DNA of 64,000 nucleotides, taken from Pseudomonas sp. DG56-2. GTDB lineage: Bacteria > Pseudomonadota > Gammaproteobacteria > Pseudomonadales > Pseudomonadaceae. Location: contig NZ_CP032311.1 of assembly GCF_004803755.1 (NCBI RefSeq), positions 5,668,001-5,732,000 on the forward strand, given 5' to 3'. A program made the translations under genes and the position numbers. The notes beneath the pieces were generated by a model, which did no database searches, had not been told where the DNA came from, and saw only the letters and a list, made by a program, of their open reading frames with translations. This document shows, piece after piece, positions 21,350 through 30,263 of the stretch (its first letter is position 1; each line of letters begins with the position of its first letter).

Positions 21350-22843
21350 TTACAGCTTGATCCAGGTCGCCTTGAGTTCGGTATATTTATCAAATGCGTG
21401 CAGCGACTTGTCCCGACCATTACCCGACTGCTTGAACCCGCCAAATGGCGCAGTCATATCGCCGCCGTCGTATTGGTTGACCCAGACGCTGCCGGCACGC
21501 AAGGCGCGGGCACTCTTGTGGGCACGAGAGATGTCACTGGTCCAGACTGCTGCGGCCAGGCCGAATGGCGAGTCATTGGCGATGGCAATGGCCTCTTCGG
21601 CGCTGTCGAAGGTGATGACCGAAAGCACTGGCCCGAAGATTTCCTCGCGAGCGATACGCATGGCGTTGGTTACGCCATCGAAAATCGCCGGCTGCACATA
21701 GACGCCGCAGGTGTCTTCCAGCACACGCTCTCCGCCCGTTAGCAACGTGGCGCCATCTGCCTTGCCGGCCGCGATGTAACCCAGCACGGTGTCTAGCTGA
21801 GTGCTGTCAACCAATGCGCCGACACGGGTATCAGGGGCCAGGGCGTGTCCCGGTTTCCAGGCCTTGAGCGCCTCGACCACCATGGGCAGGAAGCGCTCCT
21901 TGATGCTGCGCTCAACCAGCAAACGTGAACCGGCAATGCATACCTCGCCCTGATTGAAGGCAATGGCAGCCGCTGCCGCATCGGCAGCCGCTTGCAGATC
22001 GGGAGCGTCGGCAAACACGATGTTCGGGCTCTTGCCGCCGGCCTCCAGCCAGACACGCTTCATGTTCGATTCACCGGCATACACCATCAATTGCTTGGCA
22101 ATACGGGTAGAACCGGTAAACACCAAGGTGTCCACGTCCATGTGCAAGGCCAAGGCCTTGCCCACGGTGTGGCCGTATCCAGGCAACACGTTCAGCACAC
22201 CCGCCGGAATTCCGGCATCGAGTGCCAACTGAGCGACGCGGATCGCGGTCAGTGGTGACTTTTCGGACGGTTTGAGAATCACCGAGTTACCGGTGGCCAA
22301 GGCCGGACCGAGCTTCCAACAGGCCATCATCAGTGGAAAGTTCCACGGAACAATGGCCGCAACCACGCCGACCGGCTCGCGGGTGACCAGACCCAACTGG
22401 TCGGACGCGGTTGCAGCAACTTCGTCGTATATCTTGTCGATGGCTTCGGCGTGCCAACGGATGGCATTGGCCGCAGCCGGAATATCAATGTTCAAGGAAT
22501 CGGCAATCGGCTTGCCCATGTCCAAGGTTTCCAGCAGCGCCAGTTCCTCGGCGTTGGCCAGAAGCAGGTCGGCGAAAGCGATCAACACCCGCTTACGTTG
22601 CGCTGGTGCCTGCTGCGCCCAGACGCCGCTGTCAAAACTGCGTCGGGCTGCGGCAACAGCACTCTCGGCATCCGCACTGTCACAACTGGCGACCTGCACC
22701 AGCTGGCGACCATCGACCGGACTTGAACAGTCGAAAGTGTCACCAGAAACACTGGCACAATACTGCCCATCGACAAAGGCACGGCCTTCGATCTTCAGGG
22801 TCTGGAACAGCTGTTCCCAGTGTTCACGTGGTGCAATTGTCAT
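21350..22843 (-). CDS. puuC: Gamma-glutamyl-gamma-aminobutyraldehyde dehydrogenase (copy 2)
   Basis: A 497-residue aldehyde dehydrogenase collinear with the enzyme at 3144-4637. It has VPWNFP, KPSE, the base LEAGG (Glu267) and the nucleophile NQGEVC (Cys302). Placed between PuuA and PuuD homologues, it should oxidise gamma-glutamyl-gamma-aminobutyraldehyde to gamma-glutamyl-GABA. The ATG at 22843 has GGAG upstream and AACAATAA, a Crc-Hfq-type CA motif, running into the start codon. No puuB oxidase gene is present in the window. Confidence 0.93.
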   Translation of the reverse strand: MTIAPREHWEQLFQTLKIEGRAFVDGQYCASVSGDTFDCSSPVDGRQLVQVASCDSADAESAVAAARRSFDSGVWAQQAPAQRKRVLIAFADLLLANAEELALLETLDMGKPIADSLNIDIPAAANAIRWHAEAIDKIYDEVAATASDQLGLVTREPVGVVAAIVPWNFPLMMACWKLGPALATGNSVILKPSEKSPLTAIRVAQLALDAGIPAGVLNVLPGYGHTVGKALALHMDVDTLVFTGSTRIAKQLMVYAGESNMKRVWLEAGGKSPNIVFADAPDLQAAADAAAAAIAFNQGEVCIAGSRLLVERSIKERFLPMVVEALKAWKPGHALAPDTRVGALVDSTQLDTVLGYIAAGKADGATLLTGGERVLEDTCGVYVQPAIFDGVTNAMRIAREEIFGPVLSVITFDSAEEAIAIANDSPFGLAAAVWTSDISRAHKSARALRAGSVWVNQYDGGDMTAPFGGFKQSGNGRDKSLHAFDKYTELKATWIKL

Positions 22844-22850
22844 TATTGTT
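22843..22850 (-). promoter_or_regulatory. Candidate Crc/Hfq CA motif at the puuC start
   Basis: The mRNA reads GGAGAAAACAATAATG; the octamer AACAATAA exactly fits AAYAAYAA and overlaps the A of the start codon, the usual position for Crc-Hfq repression. Confidence 0.5.
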
Positions 22851-22861
22851 TTCTCCGGGCA

Positions 22862-24244
22862 TCACACGGTATGCAGGTACCAGTTGTATTCGAGGTCGGA
22901 AATCGACACCTCGAACTCAGCCATTTCGCTTTCCTTGCAGGCAACGAAAATGTCGATGTAGTCCGGGCTGATGTATTTGTTCAGCACTTCGCTGTCATCG
23001 AGCTCACGCAACGCATCGCGCAAGTTGTTCGGCAGGCTCTGCTCCAACTGTTCGTAGGAGTTACCTTCAATCGGCGCACCTGGCTCGATCTGATTGGTCA
23101 GACCGTGATGGATGCCTGCCAGAATCGCCGCCATCATCAAATACGGGTTGGCATCTGCGCCCGCTACGCGGTGCTCGATACGAACTGCATCGCTGCTGCC
23201 GGTAGGTACGCGTACCGCTACTGTGCGGTTGTCCAGGCCCCAGCTAGGTGCATTCGGCACATAGAACTGGGCACCGAAACGGCGGTAGGAGTTGACGTTC
23301 GGGCACAGGAAGGCCATCGAAGCCGGCATGGTTTCCAGCACGCCACCGATCGCGTGGCGCAGGGTTTCGCTTTGTTCCGGGTCATCGCTGGTGAAGATGT
23401 TCTTGCCGGTTTTCTTGTCCAGCAACGAGATATGCACATGCAGACCGTTGCCCGCCTGGCCTGGGTACGGCTTGGCCATGAAGGTGGAGTCCATTTCATG
23501 GTCGTAGGCGATGTTTTTGATCAGACGCTTGAGCAACACCGCGTAGTCGCAGGCCTTGATTGCATCAGCAACGTGATGCAGGTTGACCTCGAACTGCGCA
23601 GGAGCGCTTTCCTTGACGATGGCGTCGGCTGGAATACCCTGCTCTTTCGCCGCTTCGAGCATGTCCTGCAGGCAGTCCACATACTCATCAAGATCATCGA
23701 TCAGGTAGACCTGGGTCGATTGCGGGCGCTTGCCGGAGATTGGCGAGCGGGGTGGCTGCGGACGACCGTTGAGGTTGTCCTGGTCGATCAAGTAGAACTC
23801 GAGCTCGAACGCCGCGCAAATATCCAGGCCCAGCGCGTCGAACTTCTCGACCACACCGCGCAGCACTTCTCGCGGGTCGGCAAAGAACGGCGCACCGTCC
23901 AGCTCGTGCATGGTCATCAGCAACTGAGCGGTAGGGCGCTTTTGCCAGGGCTCGTAGCTCAGGGTGCCGGGAATCGGGAAGCAAATGCGGTCTGCGTCGC
24001 CGATATCCAGGCCCAGACCGGTGCTTTCCACGGTGGAACCATTGATATCCAGGGCAAACAGCGATGCTGGCAGGTTGATGCCTTTTTCGTAAACCTTGAC
24101 CAGGCTCGCACGCTCGATGCGCTTGCCTCGTACCACTCCGTTCATGTCGGCAATCAGCAAATCGACAAATTGCACCTCAGGGTGGGCCTTGAGAAATTCA
24201 CCCATCTCGTCGAGAGGGATGGCGCGCGGGGAGACCGACGTCAT
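22862..24244 (-). CDS. puuA: Glutamine synthetase-family gamma-glutamylpolyamine synthetase
   Basis: A 460-residue member of the glutamine synthetase family. The beta-grasp N-domain (VQFVDLLIADMNGVVRGKRI) and catalytic domain (FELEFYLID, NGLHVHISL, EHRVAGADANPYLMMAAILAG) are present, but the adenylylation-site region of GlnA is not. Homologues of this type attach glutamate to putrescine or a related amine using ATP. It is first gene of the puuA-puuC-puuD-permease set, 18 bp before puuC, and divergent from a LysR gene. Confidence 0.9.
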   Translation of the reverse strand: MTSVSPRAIPLDEMGEFLKAHPEVQFVDLLIADMNGVVRGKRIERASLVKVYEKGINLPASLFALDINGSTVESTGLGLDIGDADRICFPIPGTLSYEPWQKRPTAQLLMTMHELDGAPFFADPREVLRGVVEKFDALGLDICAAFELEFYLIDQDNLNGRPQPPRSPISGKRPQSTQVYLIDDLDEYVDCLQDMLEAAKEQGIPADAIVKESAPAQFEVNLHHVADAIKACDYAVLLKRLIKNIAYDHEMDSTFMAKPYPGQAGNGLHVHISLLDKKTGKNIFTSDDPEQSETLRHAIGGVLETMPASMAFLCPNVNSYRRFGAQFYVPNAPSWGLDNRTVAVRVPTGSSDAVRIEHRVAGADANPYLMMAAILAGIHHGLTNQIEPGAPIEGNSYEQLEQSLPNNLRDALRELDDSEVLNKYISPDYIDIFVACKESEMAEFEVSISDLEYNWYLHTV

Positions 24245-24408
24245 GGCTAGGCATCCTTTGATCTTTTATCGAACGATTGTGAAGGAGGTACTGCGGCGCT
24301 ACTGAGAGCGGCGATGGTTTAGTTTGTTCTTTTAAGTAGTCCCATCGTGGGGAACTGCAGGGCGATGCCATCTGGGACTCACGTTCCACATCCTGACAAC
24401 GCCGCGAG

Positions 24409-24437
24409 TTGATTCACGACTGCTGGCTCACTATAGA
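24409..24437 (+). promoter_or_regulatory. Putative sigma70 promoter of the LysR gene
   Basis: TTGATT (24409-24414) and TATAGA (24432-24437) are 17 bp apart, about 50 bp before the ATG at 24489. This also argues against the upstream ATG at 24438, which touches the -10. Confidence 0.45.
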
Positions 24438-24488
24438 ATGGCCCTAGCGCAACAGACATTGGCATTTAGGCAAGCAAAGAGTGCACCC

Positions 24489-25367
24489 ATGCAATATCAG
24501 ATCAGTCACGCCGACCTCTCGCTGGTACTCGCCCTGGTACGCGGGCGCTCACTGGCAAAAGCCGCAGAGCTACTGCGGGTTGATGTTTCGACGGTATTTC
24601 GCTCGATTCGGCGCATGGAAGCTGCCCTGGGTACCGCGTTATTTGTAAAAAGCCGCAAGGGCTATATACCTACTGGCACGGCTCAGGCCCTGGCCGAGCA
24701 GGCCGAGCGCGCCGAACAAGCTCTGGATGCTGCCCGGGTAGCACTGGAACACGGTGAACAGGTGGTTAGCGGCACCGTGCGCTTGACCTGTACCGATGCC
24801 GTACTGCACAGCCTGTTACTGCCAGCACTGGCCGAGTTCATGCCAGCCTACCCGGCGTTGTCGCTGGAGCTGGCAACCTCCAACACCTTCGCTAACCTGA
24901 GTCGACGCGATGCCGATCTCGCTTTACGCCTGACCAACTCGCCACCTGAGCACTTGGTTGGCCGCTGCCTCGGTTCAGCTTCCTACGTGGTGTGTGGCCG
25001 CGAGGAATATCGGGAAAAACTTAAACAAATCCCGGCCAGCCTGCCGTGGATTGCCCCGGACGACACCATGCAGGACCACTCCACTGTGGTCTGGCGCAGC
25101 GAGTACCTACCCGCTGTGAACCCGCGTTATAAGTGCAGCAGCATCTCTGCCATTGCGCAGCTGGTAACCGCTGGCCTGGGCGTGGCCGCCCTGCCCGACT
25201 ACATGGCCCATACCCTGCCAGGCGTCGAAGCATTGAGCGATGCCTTGCCCGGCTGCGATACCGAGTTATGGCTGCTGACACGTCCTGATTGCCGTGCGTT
25301 GCGCTCGGTGCAGACCTTGTTCGACGAACTTACCCCGCGCCTGCGCGATGCCTTGAGTCGCCAGTAG
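24489..25367 (+). CDS. LysR-family transcriptional regulator of the polyamine cluster
   Basis: A 292-residue LysR protein. The winged helix lies near residues 7-65 ([31 protein letters not shown]), followed by a linker helix rich in Glu and Ala and a substrate-binding domain. I chose ATG 24489 because a promoter-like -10 sits at 24432. It is divergent from puuA and so probably controls the puu genes, an inference from position; the inducer is unknown. It could instead be an unrelated regulator trapped with the cluster. Confidence 0.9.
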   Translation: MQYQISHADLSLVLALVRGRSLAKAAELLRVDVSTVFRSIRRMEAALGTALFVKSRKGYIPTGTAQALAEQAERAEQALDAARVALEHGEQVVSGTVRLTCTDAVLHSLLLPALAEFMPAYPALSLELATSNTFANLSRRDADLALRLTNSPPEHLVGRCLGSASYVVCGREEYREKLKQIPASLPWIAPDDTMQDHSTVVWRSEYLPAVNPRYKCSSISAIAQLVTAGLGVAALPDYMAHTLPGVEALSDALPGCDTELWLLTRPDCRALRSVQTLFDELTPRLRDALSRQ

Positions 25368-25569
25368 TATCGCGGCGCGCCTCCCGTCTGGGCATATTCG
25401 ATTGCAACCGATACAAGACGGTTGTGCTAGAGCCCCCTATCTAGGTATCGTCAGGGCAATAAGGACCCGAAACGAAATCAGCGCTTCCCTAAAGGCTGGT
25501 GATTTTTTAAACTATCGAGTCCGCTCGCCCATTTGGGCTGAACACCGCATTTGCTACTTGAGGAAGACC

Positions 25570-25836
25570 ATGGCCCGCGTAACCGTTGAAGACTGCCTAG
25601 AACACGTGGATAACCGTTTTGAGCTGGTCATGCTCTCTACCAAGCGTGCCCGTCAGCTGGCCACCGGCGGCAAAGAGCCGAAAGTGGCATGGGAAAACGA
25701 CAAACCTACCGTCGTTGCACTGCGTGAAATCGCTGAAGGCATCTGCACCCCTGAGTTCATCGCTGCCGAATCCATTGTCGAAGTCGAGCCCGCTTTCGCC
25801 TTCGGCAGTGAGGAAGAGGCCAACGAGGCCGTCTAA
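25570..25836 (+). CDS. rpoZ: RNA polymerase omega subunit
   Basis: An 88-residue omega protein opening [20 protein letters not shown], with the conserved [11 protein letters not shown] and [13 protein letters not shown]. It helps fold beta-prime and, with it, forms a ppGpp site in RNA polymerase. The start at 25570 is preceded by GAGGAAG. It is followed by spoT after 60 bp, the standard order, but is separated from gmk by the polyamine cluster. Confidence 0.97.
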   Translation: MARVTVEDCLEHVDNRFELVMLSTKRARQLATGGKEPKVAWENDKPTVVALREIAEGICTPEFIAAESIVEVEPAFAFGSEEEANEAV

Positions 25837-25896
25837 GCCCATGCCTGGTCGACGTAGTACGGCGCAGGTCCCCTTTCCTCGGCAGGAGGTAATCCT

Positions 25897-28005
25897 GTGC
25901 CGAGCATAGACGCCCTCGCCGATCGTCTGTCGACCTACCTCGGCCCAGATCAGGTCAACCTGGTACGCCGAGCGTATTTCTACGCCGAACAAGCCCACGA
26001 CGGCCAACGCCGTCGTAGCGGTGAGCCTTACGTCACGCATCCGCTGGCGGTGGCTAGCATCCTCGCCGACATGCACATGGACCATCAAAGCCTGATGGCG
26101 GCCATGCTTCATGACGTGATCGAAGACACCGGCATCGCCAAGGAAGCCCTCAGCTCGCAGTTTGGCGAGACGGTGGCCGAGCTGGTCGATGGAGTCAGCA
26201 AGCTGACTCAGATGAACTTCGAGACCAAGGCCGAAGCCCAGGCGGAAAACTTCCAGAAAATGGCCATGGCCATGGCCCGGGATATCCGCGTAATTCTGGT
26301 CAAGCTCGCCGACCGCCTGCACAACATGCGCACACTCGAGGTGCTGTCAGGCGAAAAACGCCGACGCATAGCCAAGGAAACCCTGGAAATCTACGCACCC
26401 ATCGCCAATCGCCTGGGTATGCACAGCGTGCGCGTGGAGTTCGAAGACCTGGGCTTCAAGGCTATGCACCCGATGCGCTCTGCGCGCATCTACCAAGCCG
26501 TCAAGCGGGCCCGCGGCAACCGCAAGGAACTGGTCAACAAGATCGAAGAGTCGCTCGCCCACTGCCTTGCCGTCGACGGCATCGAAGGCGAAGTCAGCGG
26601 CCGGCAGAAACATCTCTATGGCATCTACAAGAAGATGCGTGGCAAACGCCGCGCCTTCAACGAGATCATGGATGTCTATGCGTTTCGCATCATTGTCGAC
26701 AAGGTAGACACCTGCTACCGCGTACTCGGCGCCGTGCACAACCTGTACAAGCCACTGCCGGGGCGTTTCAAGGACTACATTGCGATTCCCAAGGCCAACG
26801 GCTACCAGTCGCTGCATACCACCTTGTTCGGTATGCACGGCGTGCCAATCGAGATCCAGATTCGCACCCGCGAAATGGAAGAGATGGCCAACAACGGCAT
26901 TGCTGCCCACTGGCTGTACAAGTCCAGCGACGACGAGCAGCCCAAAGGCACCCATGCCCGTGCCCGCCAGTGGGTCAAAGGCGTGCTGGAAATGCAGCAA
27001 CGGGCTGGCAACTCCTTGGAATTCATCGAAAGCGTGAAGATCGACCTGTTCCCGGACGAGGTCTACGTGTTCACGCCCAAGGGCCGCATCATGGAGCTGC
27101 CCAAAGGCTCCACCGCGGTCGATTTTGCTTACGCGGTACACACCGACGTCGGCAACAGTTGCATCGCCTGCCGAATCAATCGGCGCCTGGCACCGCTGTC
27201 CGAACCTTTGCAGAGCGGTTCGACGGTCGAGATCGTCAGCGCCCCCGGCGCGCGGCCTAATCCTGCCTGGCTCAATTTCGTGGTCACCGGTAAGGCCCGC
27301 ACGCATATTCGCCACGCTCTCAAACTGCAACGCCGTTCCGAGTCCATCAGCCTGGGCGAACGCCTGCTGAACAAGGTGCTGAATGGCTTCGACAGTGCAC
27401 TGGACAAAATCCCTCAGGAACGCGTCCAGGCCATGCTCAGCGAATATCGCCTGGAGCAGATCGAGGACATGCTCGAAGACATCGGCCTGGGCAATCGCAT
27501 GGCTTATGTCGTTGCCCGCCGCCTGCTCTCTACAGAAGGCGAACAGCTCTCGACTCCAGAAGGACCACTGGCCATTCGCGGAACCGAAGGCCTGGTACTC
27601 AGCTACGCCAAGTGCTGCACGCCCATCCCGGGTGATCCGATCGTTGGCCACTTGTCTGCGGGCAAAGGGATGGTCGTGCACCTCGAGAACTGCCGGAACA
27701 TCAGTGAAATCCGTCACAACCCGGAAAAATGCGTGCAGCTGTCCTGGGCCAAGGATGTCACCGGCGAGTTCAACGTCGAACTGCGCGTCGAGCTGGAGCA
27801 TCAGCGCGGCCTGATCGCCCTGCTTGCCAGTAGCGTCAATGCCGCCGACGGCAACATTGAAAAAATCAGCATGGACGAACGCGATGGTCGCATCAGCGTG
27901 GTTCAACTGGTGGTAAGCGTACACGACCGCGTGCACCTGGCCCGTGTGATCAAAAAACTGCGCGCCCTGACCGGGGTGATTCGCATCACCCGCATGCGCA
28001 CGTAG
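25897..28005 (+). CDS. spoT: Bifunctional (p)ppGpp synthetase/hydrolase
   Basis: A 702-residue RelA/SpoT protein. The HD hydrolase domain includes HDVIEDT (His72, Asp73), the synthetase domain includes GRFKDYIAIPKANGYQSLH (RFKD at 290-293, the form found in bifunctional enzymes), then TGS (VYVFTPKGRIMELPKGSTAVDFAYAVHTD) and a C-terminal ACT domain. It sets the alarmone level in stringent response. The GTG start at 25897 is fixed by a strong AGGAGGTAA. ridA follows after 23 bp. Confidence 0.98.
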   Translation: MPSIDALADRLSTYLGPDQVNLVRRAYFYAEQAHDGQRRRSGEPYVTHPLAVASILADMHMDHQSLMAAMLHDVIEDTGIAKEALSSQFGETVAELVDGVSKLTQMNFETKAEAQAENFQKMAMAMARDIRVILVKLADRLHNMRTLEVLSGEKRRRIAKETLEIYAPIANRLGMHSVRVEFEDLGFKAMHPMRSARIYQAVKRARGNRKELVNKIEESLAHCLAVDGIEGEVSGRQKHLYGIYKKMRGKRRAFNEIMDVYAFRIIVDKVDTCYRVLGAVHNLYKPLPGRFKDYIAIPKANGYQSLHTTLFGMHGVPIEIQIRTREMEEMANNGIAAHWLYKSSDDEQPKGTHARARQWVKGVLEMQQRAGNSLEFIESVKIDLFPDEVYVFTPKGRIMELPKGSTAVDFAYAVHTDVGNSCIACRINRRLAPLSEPLQSGSTVEIVSAPGARPNPAWLNFVVTGKARTHIRHALKLQRRSESISLGERLLNKVLNGFDSALDKIPQERVQAMLSEYRLEQIEDMLEDIGLGNRMAYVVARRLLSTEGEQLSTPEGPLAIRGTEGLVLSYAKCCTPIPGDPIVGHLSAGKGMVVHLENCRNISEIRHNPEKCVQLSWAKDVTGEFNVELRVELEHQRGLIALLASSVNAADGNIEKISMDERDGRISVVQLVVSVHDRVHLARVIKKLRALTGVIRITRMRT

Positions 28006-28028
28006 CCCAATAACAGCAAGGAATCATC

Positions 28029-28409
28029 ATGACCAAGACCGTCATCACCAGTGACAAGGCCCCAGCCGCCATCGGCACCTACTCCCAGGCAATCAAGGCC
28101 GGCAACACTGTGTACATGTCCGGCCAGATCCCTCTGGACCCGAAAACCATGGAACTGGTTGAAGGCTTCGAAGCCCAGACCGTACAGGTCTTCGAAAACC
28201 TCAAGGCTGTTGCTGAAGCCGCTGGCGGTTCGTTCAAGGACATCGTCAAGCTGAACATCTTCCTGACCGACCTGAGCCACTTCGCCAAGGTCAACGAGAT
28301 CATGGGCAAGTACTTCGAACAGCCATACCCTGCCCGCGCCGCCATTGGCGTTGCCGCCCTGCCGCGCGGCTCGCAGGTTGAAATGGACGCGATTCTGGTC
28401 CTCGAGTAA
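28029..28409 (+). CDS. ridA: Reactive intermediate deaminase RidA
   Basis: A 126-residue trimeric YjgF-family enzyme that hydrolyses reactive enamine/imine intermediates produced by PLP enzymes such as threonine dehydratase. The key residues are visible: [10 protein letters not shown] near the N-terminus, Arg103 in [15 protein letters not shown] and the terminal Glu of [10 protein letters not shown]. It follows spoT in what looks like one transcript, an arrangement common in pseudomonads. Confidence 0.96.
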   Translation: MTKTVITSDKAPAAIGTYSQAIKAGNTVYMSGQIPLDPKTMELVEGFEAQTVQVFENLKAVAEAAGGSFKDIVKLNIFLTDLSHFAKVNEIMGKYFEQPYPARAAIGVAALPRGSQVEMDAILVLE

Positions 28410-28467
28410 TACCCTCGCGTGGCGAGTCACCCGGCTCGCCCCGCTTTGCCCCGGAAAGGACCCCGCT

Positions 28468-29193
28468 ATGCGTCACGCGCTCGCCCTGACCCTGGCTGCC
28501 GCACTGCTCGGCGGCTGCGCTAGCCACAAACCTGAAGATTACAACGGTATCTGGATCAACCAGAAAGCCATCGACACCGCCGCCAAAGGCGTCAGCCTGC
28601 GCCAGGCGCTGCAAGACAACGGCCCCAATTTTGAGTGGAAGCTCAATATTGCGGCGGCCCAGGCCAGCTTCGACAATGGCTTCGAAATCGCTAAAGGCCA
28701 GCTCAAGGCTGGAGAGAAGCAGTACCAGGCTGAATTCCCTGGCGACCAGGTCGAAACCCTGGAGCTGGACGGTAATGAGCTGGTGCAAAAATCCACCCCG
28801 CCACAACGCTTCGAGAAGGCGCGCACGCCTGCGCCAATGGGAGCACGTACCGGCACTACCTTCGAGCAGGCCCTGTACAGCGCCTACATGGGTGGTGAGT
28901 GGAAAATCATTGAAGGCCCAGGCCAAGGCGCCCAGGTACGTTTTCGCGACAATGGCAGCGTTGAAGGCTTGCCCAATCTGGACCGCTACGCGCTTTGCCT
29001 GGCTGGCGACTGCGCCGACATGAGCGGCGCATACGACAGCCTGTGGCTGGAGCGCAATCAGAAAGGCGCGCCCTGGATCTTCAAACGTAACGGTGATCAG
29101 TTGGAAATTCTGCAGGCGCTCAACAGCGCTCAGCCGGATGAGAAACCGCAGCTCACTCCAGGCGCTCGCCAATGGCTGCTCGAGCGCGACTGA
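28468..29193 (+). CDS. Uncharacterised lipoprotein
   Basis: A 241-residue protein with a short leader ending in lipobox LLGGC. The mature part opens ASHKPEDYNGIWINQKAIDTA, reminiscent of small domains that begin with a YxGxW strand, and contains a long middle helix region. I do not recognise a catalytic motif. The start at ATG 28468 follows GGAAAGGA; a longer in-frame extension overlaps ridA and lacks sense. It lies 58 bp after ridA and converges on the epimerase gene. It has two Cys (LCLAGDCAD) that could form a disulfide. Confidence 0.82.
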   Translation: MRHALALTLAAALLGGCASHKPEDYNGIWINQKAIDTAAKGVSLRQALQDNGPNFEWKLNIAAAQASFDNGFEIAKGQLKAGEKQYQAEFPGDQVETLELDGNELVQKSTPPQRFEKARTPAPMGARTGTTFEQALYSAYMGGEWKIIEGPGQGAQVRFRDNGSVEGLPNLDRYALCLAGDCADMSGAYDSLWLERNQKGAPWIFKRNGDQLEILQALNSAQPDEKPQLTPGARQWLLERD

Positions 29194-29205
29194 TCGGTTA
29201 GCGCC

Positions 29206-30063
29206 TCAGGCTTTATCGCCCAGGATTGCGGCGTAGCCTTCCTTGAAGCTCGGGTACTGTGGCTCCCAGCCCAATGCCCGGGCACGAGCGTTACTGCAGC
29301 GCTTGCTACCGGTACGACGCACCCGCTCCTGCTCAGACCACTGCGTTACGCCCATGTATTGGCGCAACCATGCCACCACTTCGGCCAAAGGTGCTGGCGC
29401 GTCGTCCACACCGATGTAGCAATCGTCCAAGGTACGCCCCTGGGTATCGGCCTTGAGCAGAAAGGCGAGCAGACCCGCGGCATCGTCGGCGTGAATCCGA
29501 TTGGCGTACAGTGGAGGCTCTTCGGTTACTCGGTATCCCTGACGCACCTGGCTCAATAGCCATTCACGCCCTGGCCCGTAAATTCCTGTAAGGCGCACAA
29601 TCGAGGCCGGGATAGCGCTGGCCAGCGCCAGTTTTTCCGCCTCCAGCATGACCGTACCCGAGTAACCTTGCGGCTCGGTCGCCGACGTTTCATCGACCCA
29701 CTCACCATTCTGCTGGGCATGCACACTGCTACTGGACACGAAGAGCAAGCGCCGCGGCTTTTGCTCGTTCGCTGCCAACCAACCGAGAACGTGCTGCAAG
29801 CCCTCGACATAAGCGGCCTGATACCCTGCTTCGTCGTGCTGGCTAGCTGCCGCGCAATACACCAGATAATCCGGCGCCACCTCAGGCCAGGTGTCGGGAC
29901 AGCGACGGTCAAAGAGATCGGCAGCCACCCCTTTGACCCCAGTGGGCAACAGCTCGACATTGCGACGCAGGCCGCTCACTTGCCAGCCACAAGCCAGCAT
30001 CTGCTTGGCCAAGCGGCTACCCACATCACCACAACCGACAATAAGAACTGATGGCGCAGACAT
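29206..30063 (-). CDS. NAD(P)-binding SDR/epimerase-family protein (YeeZ-like)
   Basis: A 285-residue Rossmann protein. The nucleotide-binding motif is IVGCGDVGSRLAKQM, a glycine pattern of extended SDR proteins, followed by YLVYCAAA and VSSSSVHAQQ. The usual Tyr-x-x-x-Lys is not clearly preserved, so activity is doubtful; the E. coli relative is YeeZ. I chose ATG 30063 over TTG 30078. It is convergent with the lipoprotein gene and divergent from exbB. Confidence 0.85.
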   Translation of the reverse strand: MSAPSVLIVGCGDVGSRLAKQMLACGWQVSGLRRNVELLPTGVKGVAADLFDRRCPDTWPEVAPDYLVYCAAASQHDEAGYQAAYVEGLQHVLGWLAANEQKPRRLLFVSSSSVHAQQNGEWVDETSATEPQGYSGTVMLEAEKLALASAIPASIVRLTGIYGPGREWLLSQVRQGYRVTEEPPLYANRIHADDAAGLLAFLLKADTQGRTLDDCYIGVDDAPAPLAEVVAWLRQYMGVTQWSEQERVRRTGSKRCSNARARALGWEPQYPSFKEGYAAILGDKA

Positions 30064-30155
30064 CTCGAAACTCCGCAAATCAAAGGTCCAGCCTATCCAA
30101 ACAAATCGATAGGCGGCTAGCTATGATAGAAAAAAAGTAACTTTATTACTTCTGC

Positions 30156-30174
30156 TAACAAGAATTACTTGCAA
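30156..30174. promoter_or_regulatory. Candidate Fur box upstream of exbB
   Basis: The 19-mer TAACAAGAATTACTTGCAA is a near-palindrome (CAAG-AATTA-CTTG) and reads on the other strand TTGCAAGTAATTCTTGTTA, close to gammaproteobacterial Fur sites. It lies 86 bp upstream of the exbB ATG, apt for iron control of the TonB system. Confidence 0.45.
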
Positions 30175-30176
30175 TA

Positions 30177-30263
30177 ATGGCCGCCCAAATTTTGTTCTCG
30201 GCCCGTCTCGAGGCCTTGAAGGACATCCAACTCTTTCTTCTTCATCAGGTCCGGCCAGCATGA
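30177..30263 (+). CDS. Possible 28-residue upstream ORF coupled to exbB
   Basis: An ATG at 30177 opens 28 codons (MAAQILFSARLEALK... ending HQVRPA) whose TGA overlaps the exbB start as ATGA. There is no good ribosome-binding site, and its start is next to the Fur-like site, so the ATG may even precede the transcript. If made, it could couple translation to exbB, which has only a weak AGGT site. Low confidence that it is translated. Confidence 0.25.
   Translation: MAAQILFSARLEALKDIQLFLLHQVRPA

Noticed and set aside
22820..24250. A 476-codon open frame antisense to puuA
   Set aside because: Shadow of the glutamine synthetase-family gene, with no recognisable domain or ribosome-binding site.
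24438..24488. Upstream start of the LysR gene
   Set aside because: The ATG touches a likely -10 element, so it would not be in the mRNA.
24245..24488. Search for a sigma54 promoter upstream of puuA
   Set aside because: No TGGCAC-N5-TTGC match on either strand.
28421..28440. Hairpin GGCGAG/CTCGCC between ridA and the lipoprotein gene
   Set aside because: Six base pairs with no T-run; too weak to call a terminator.
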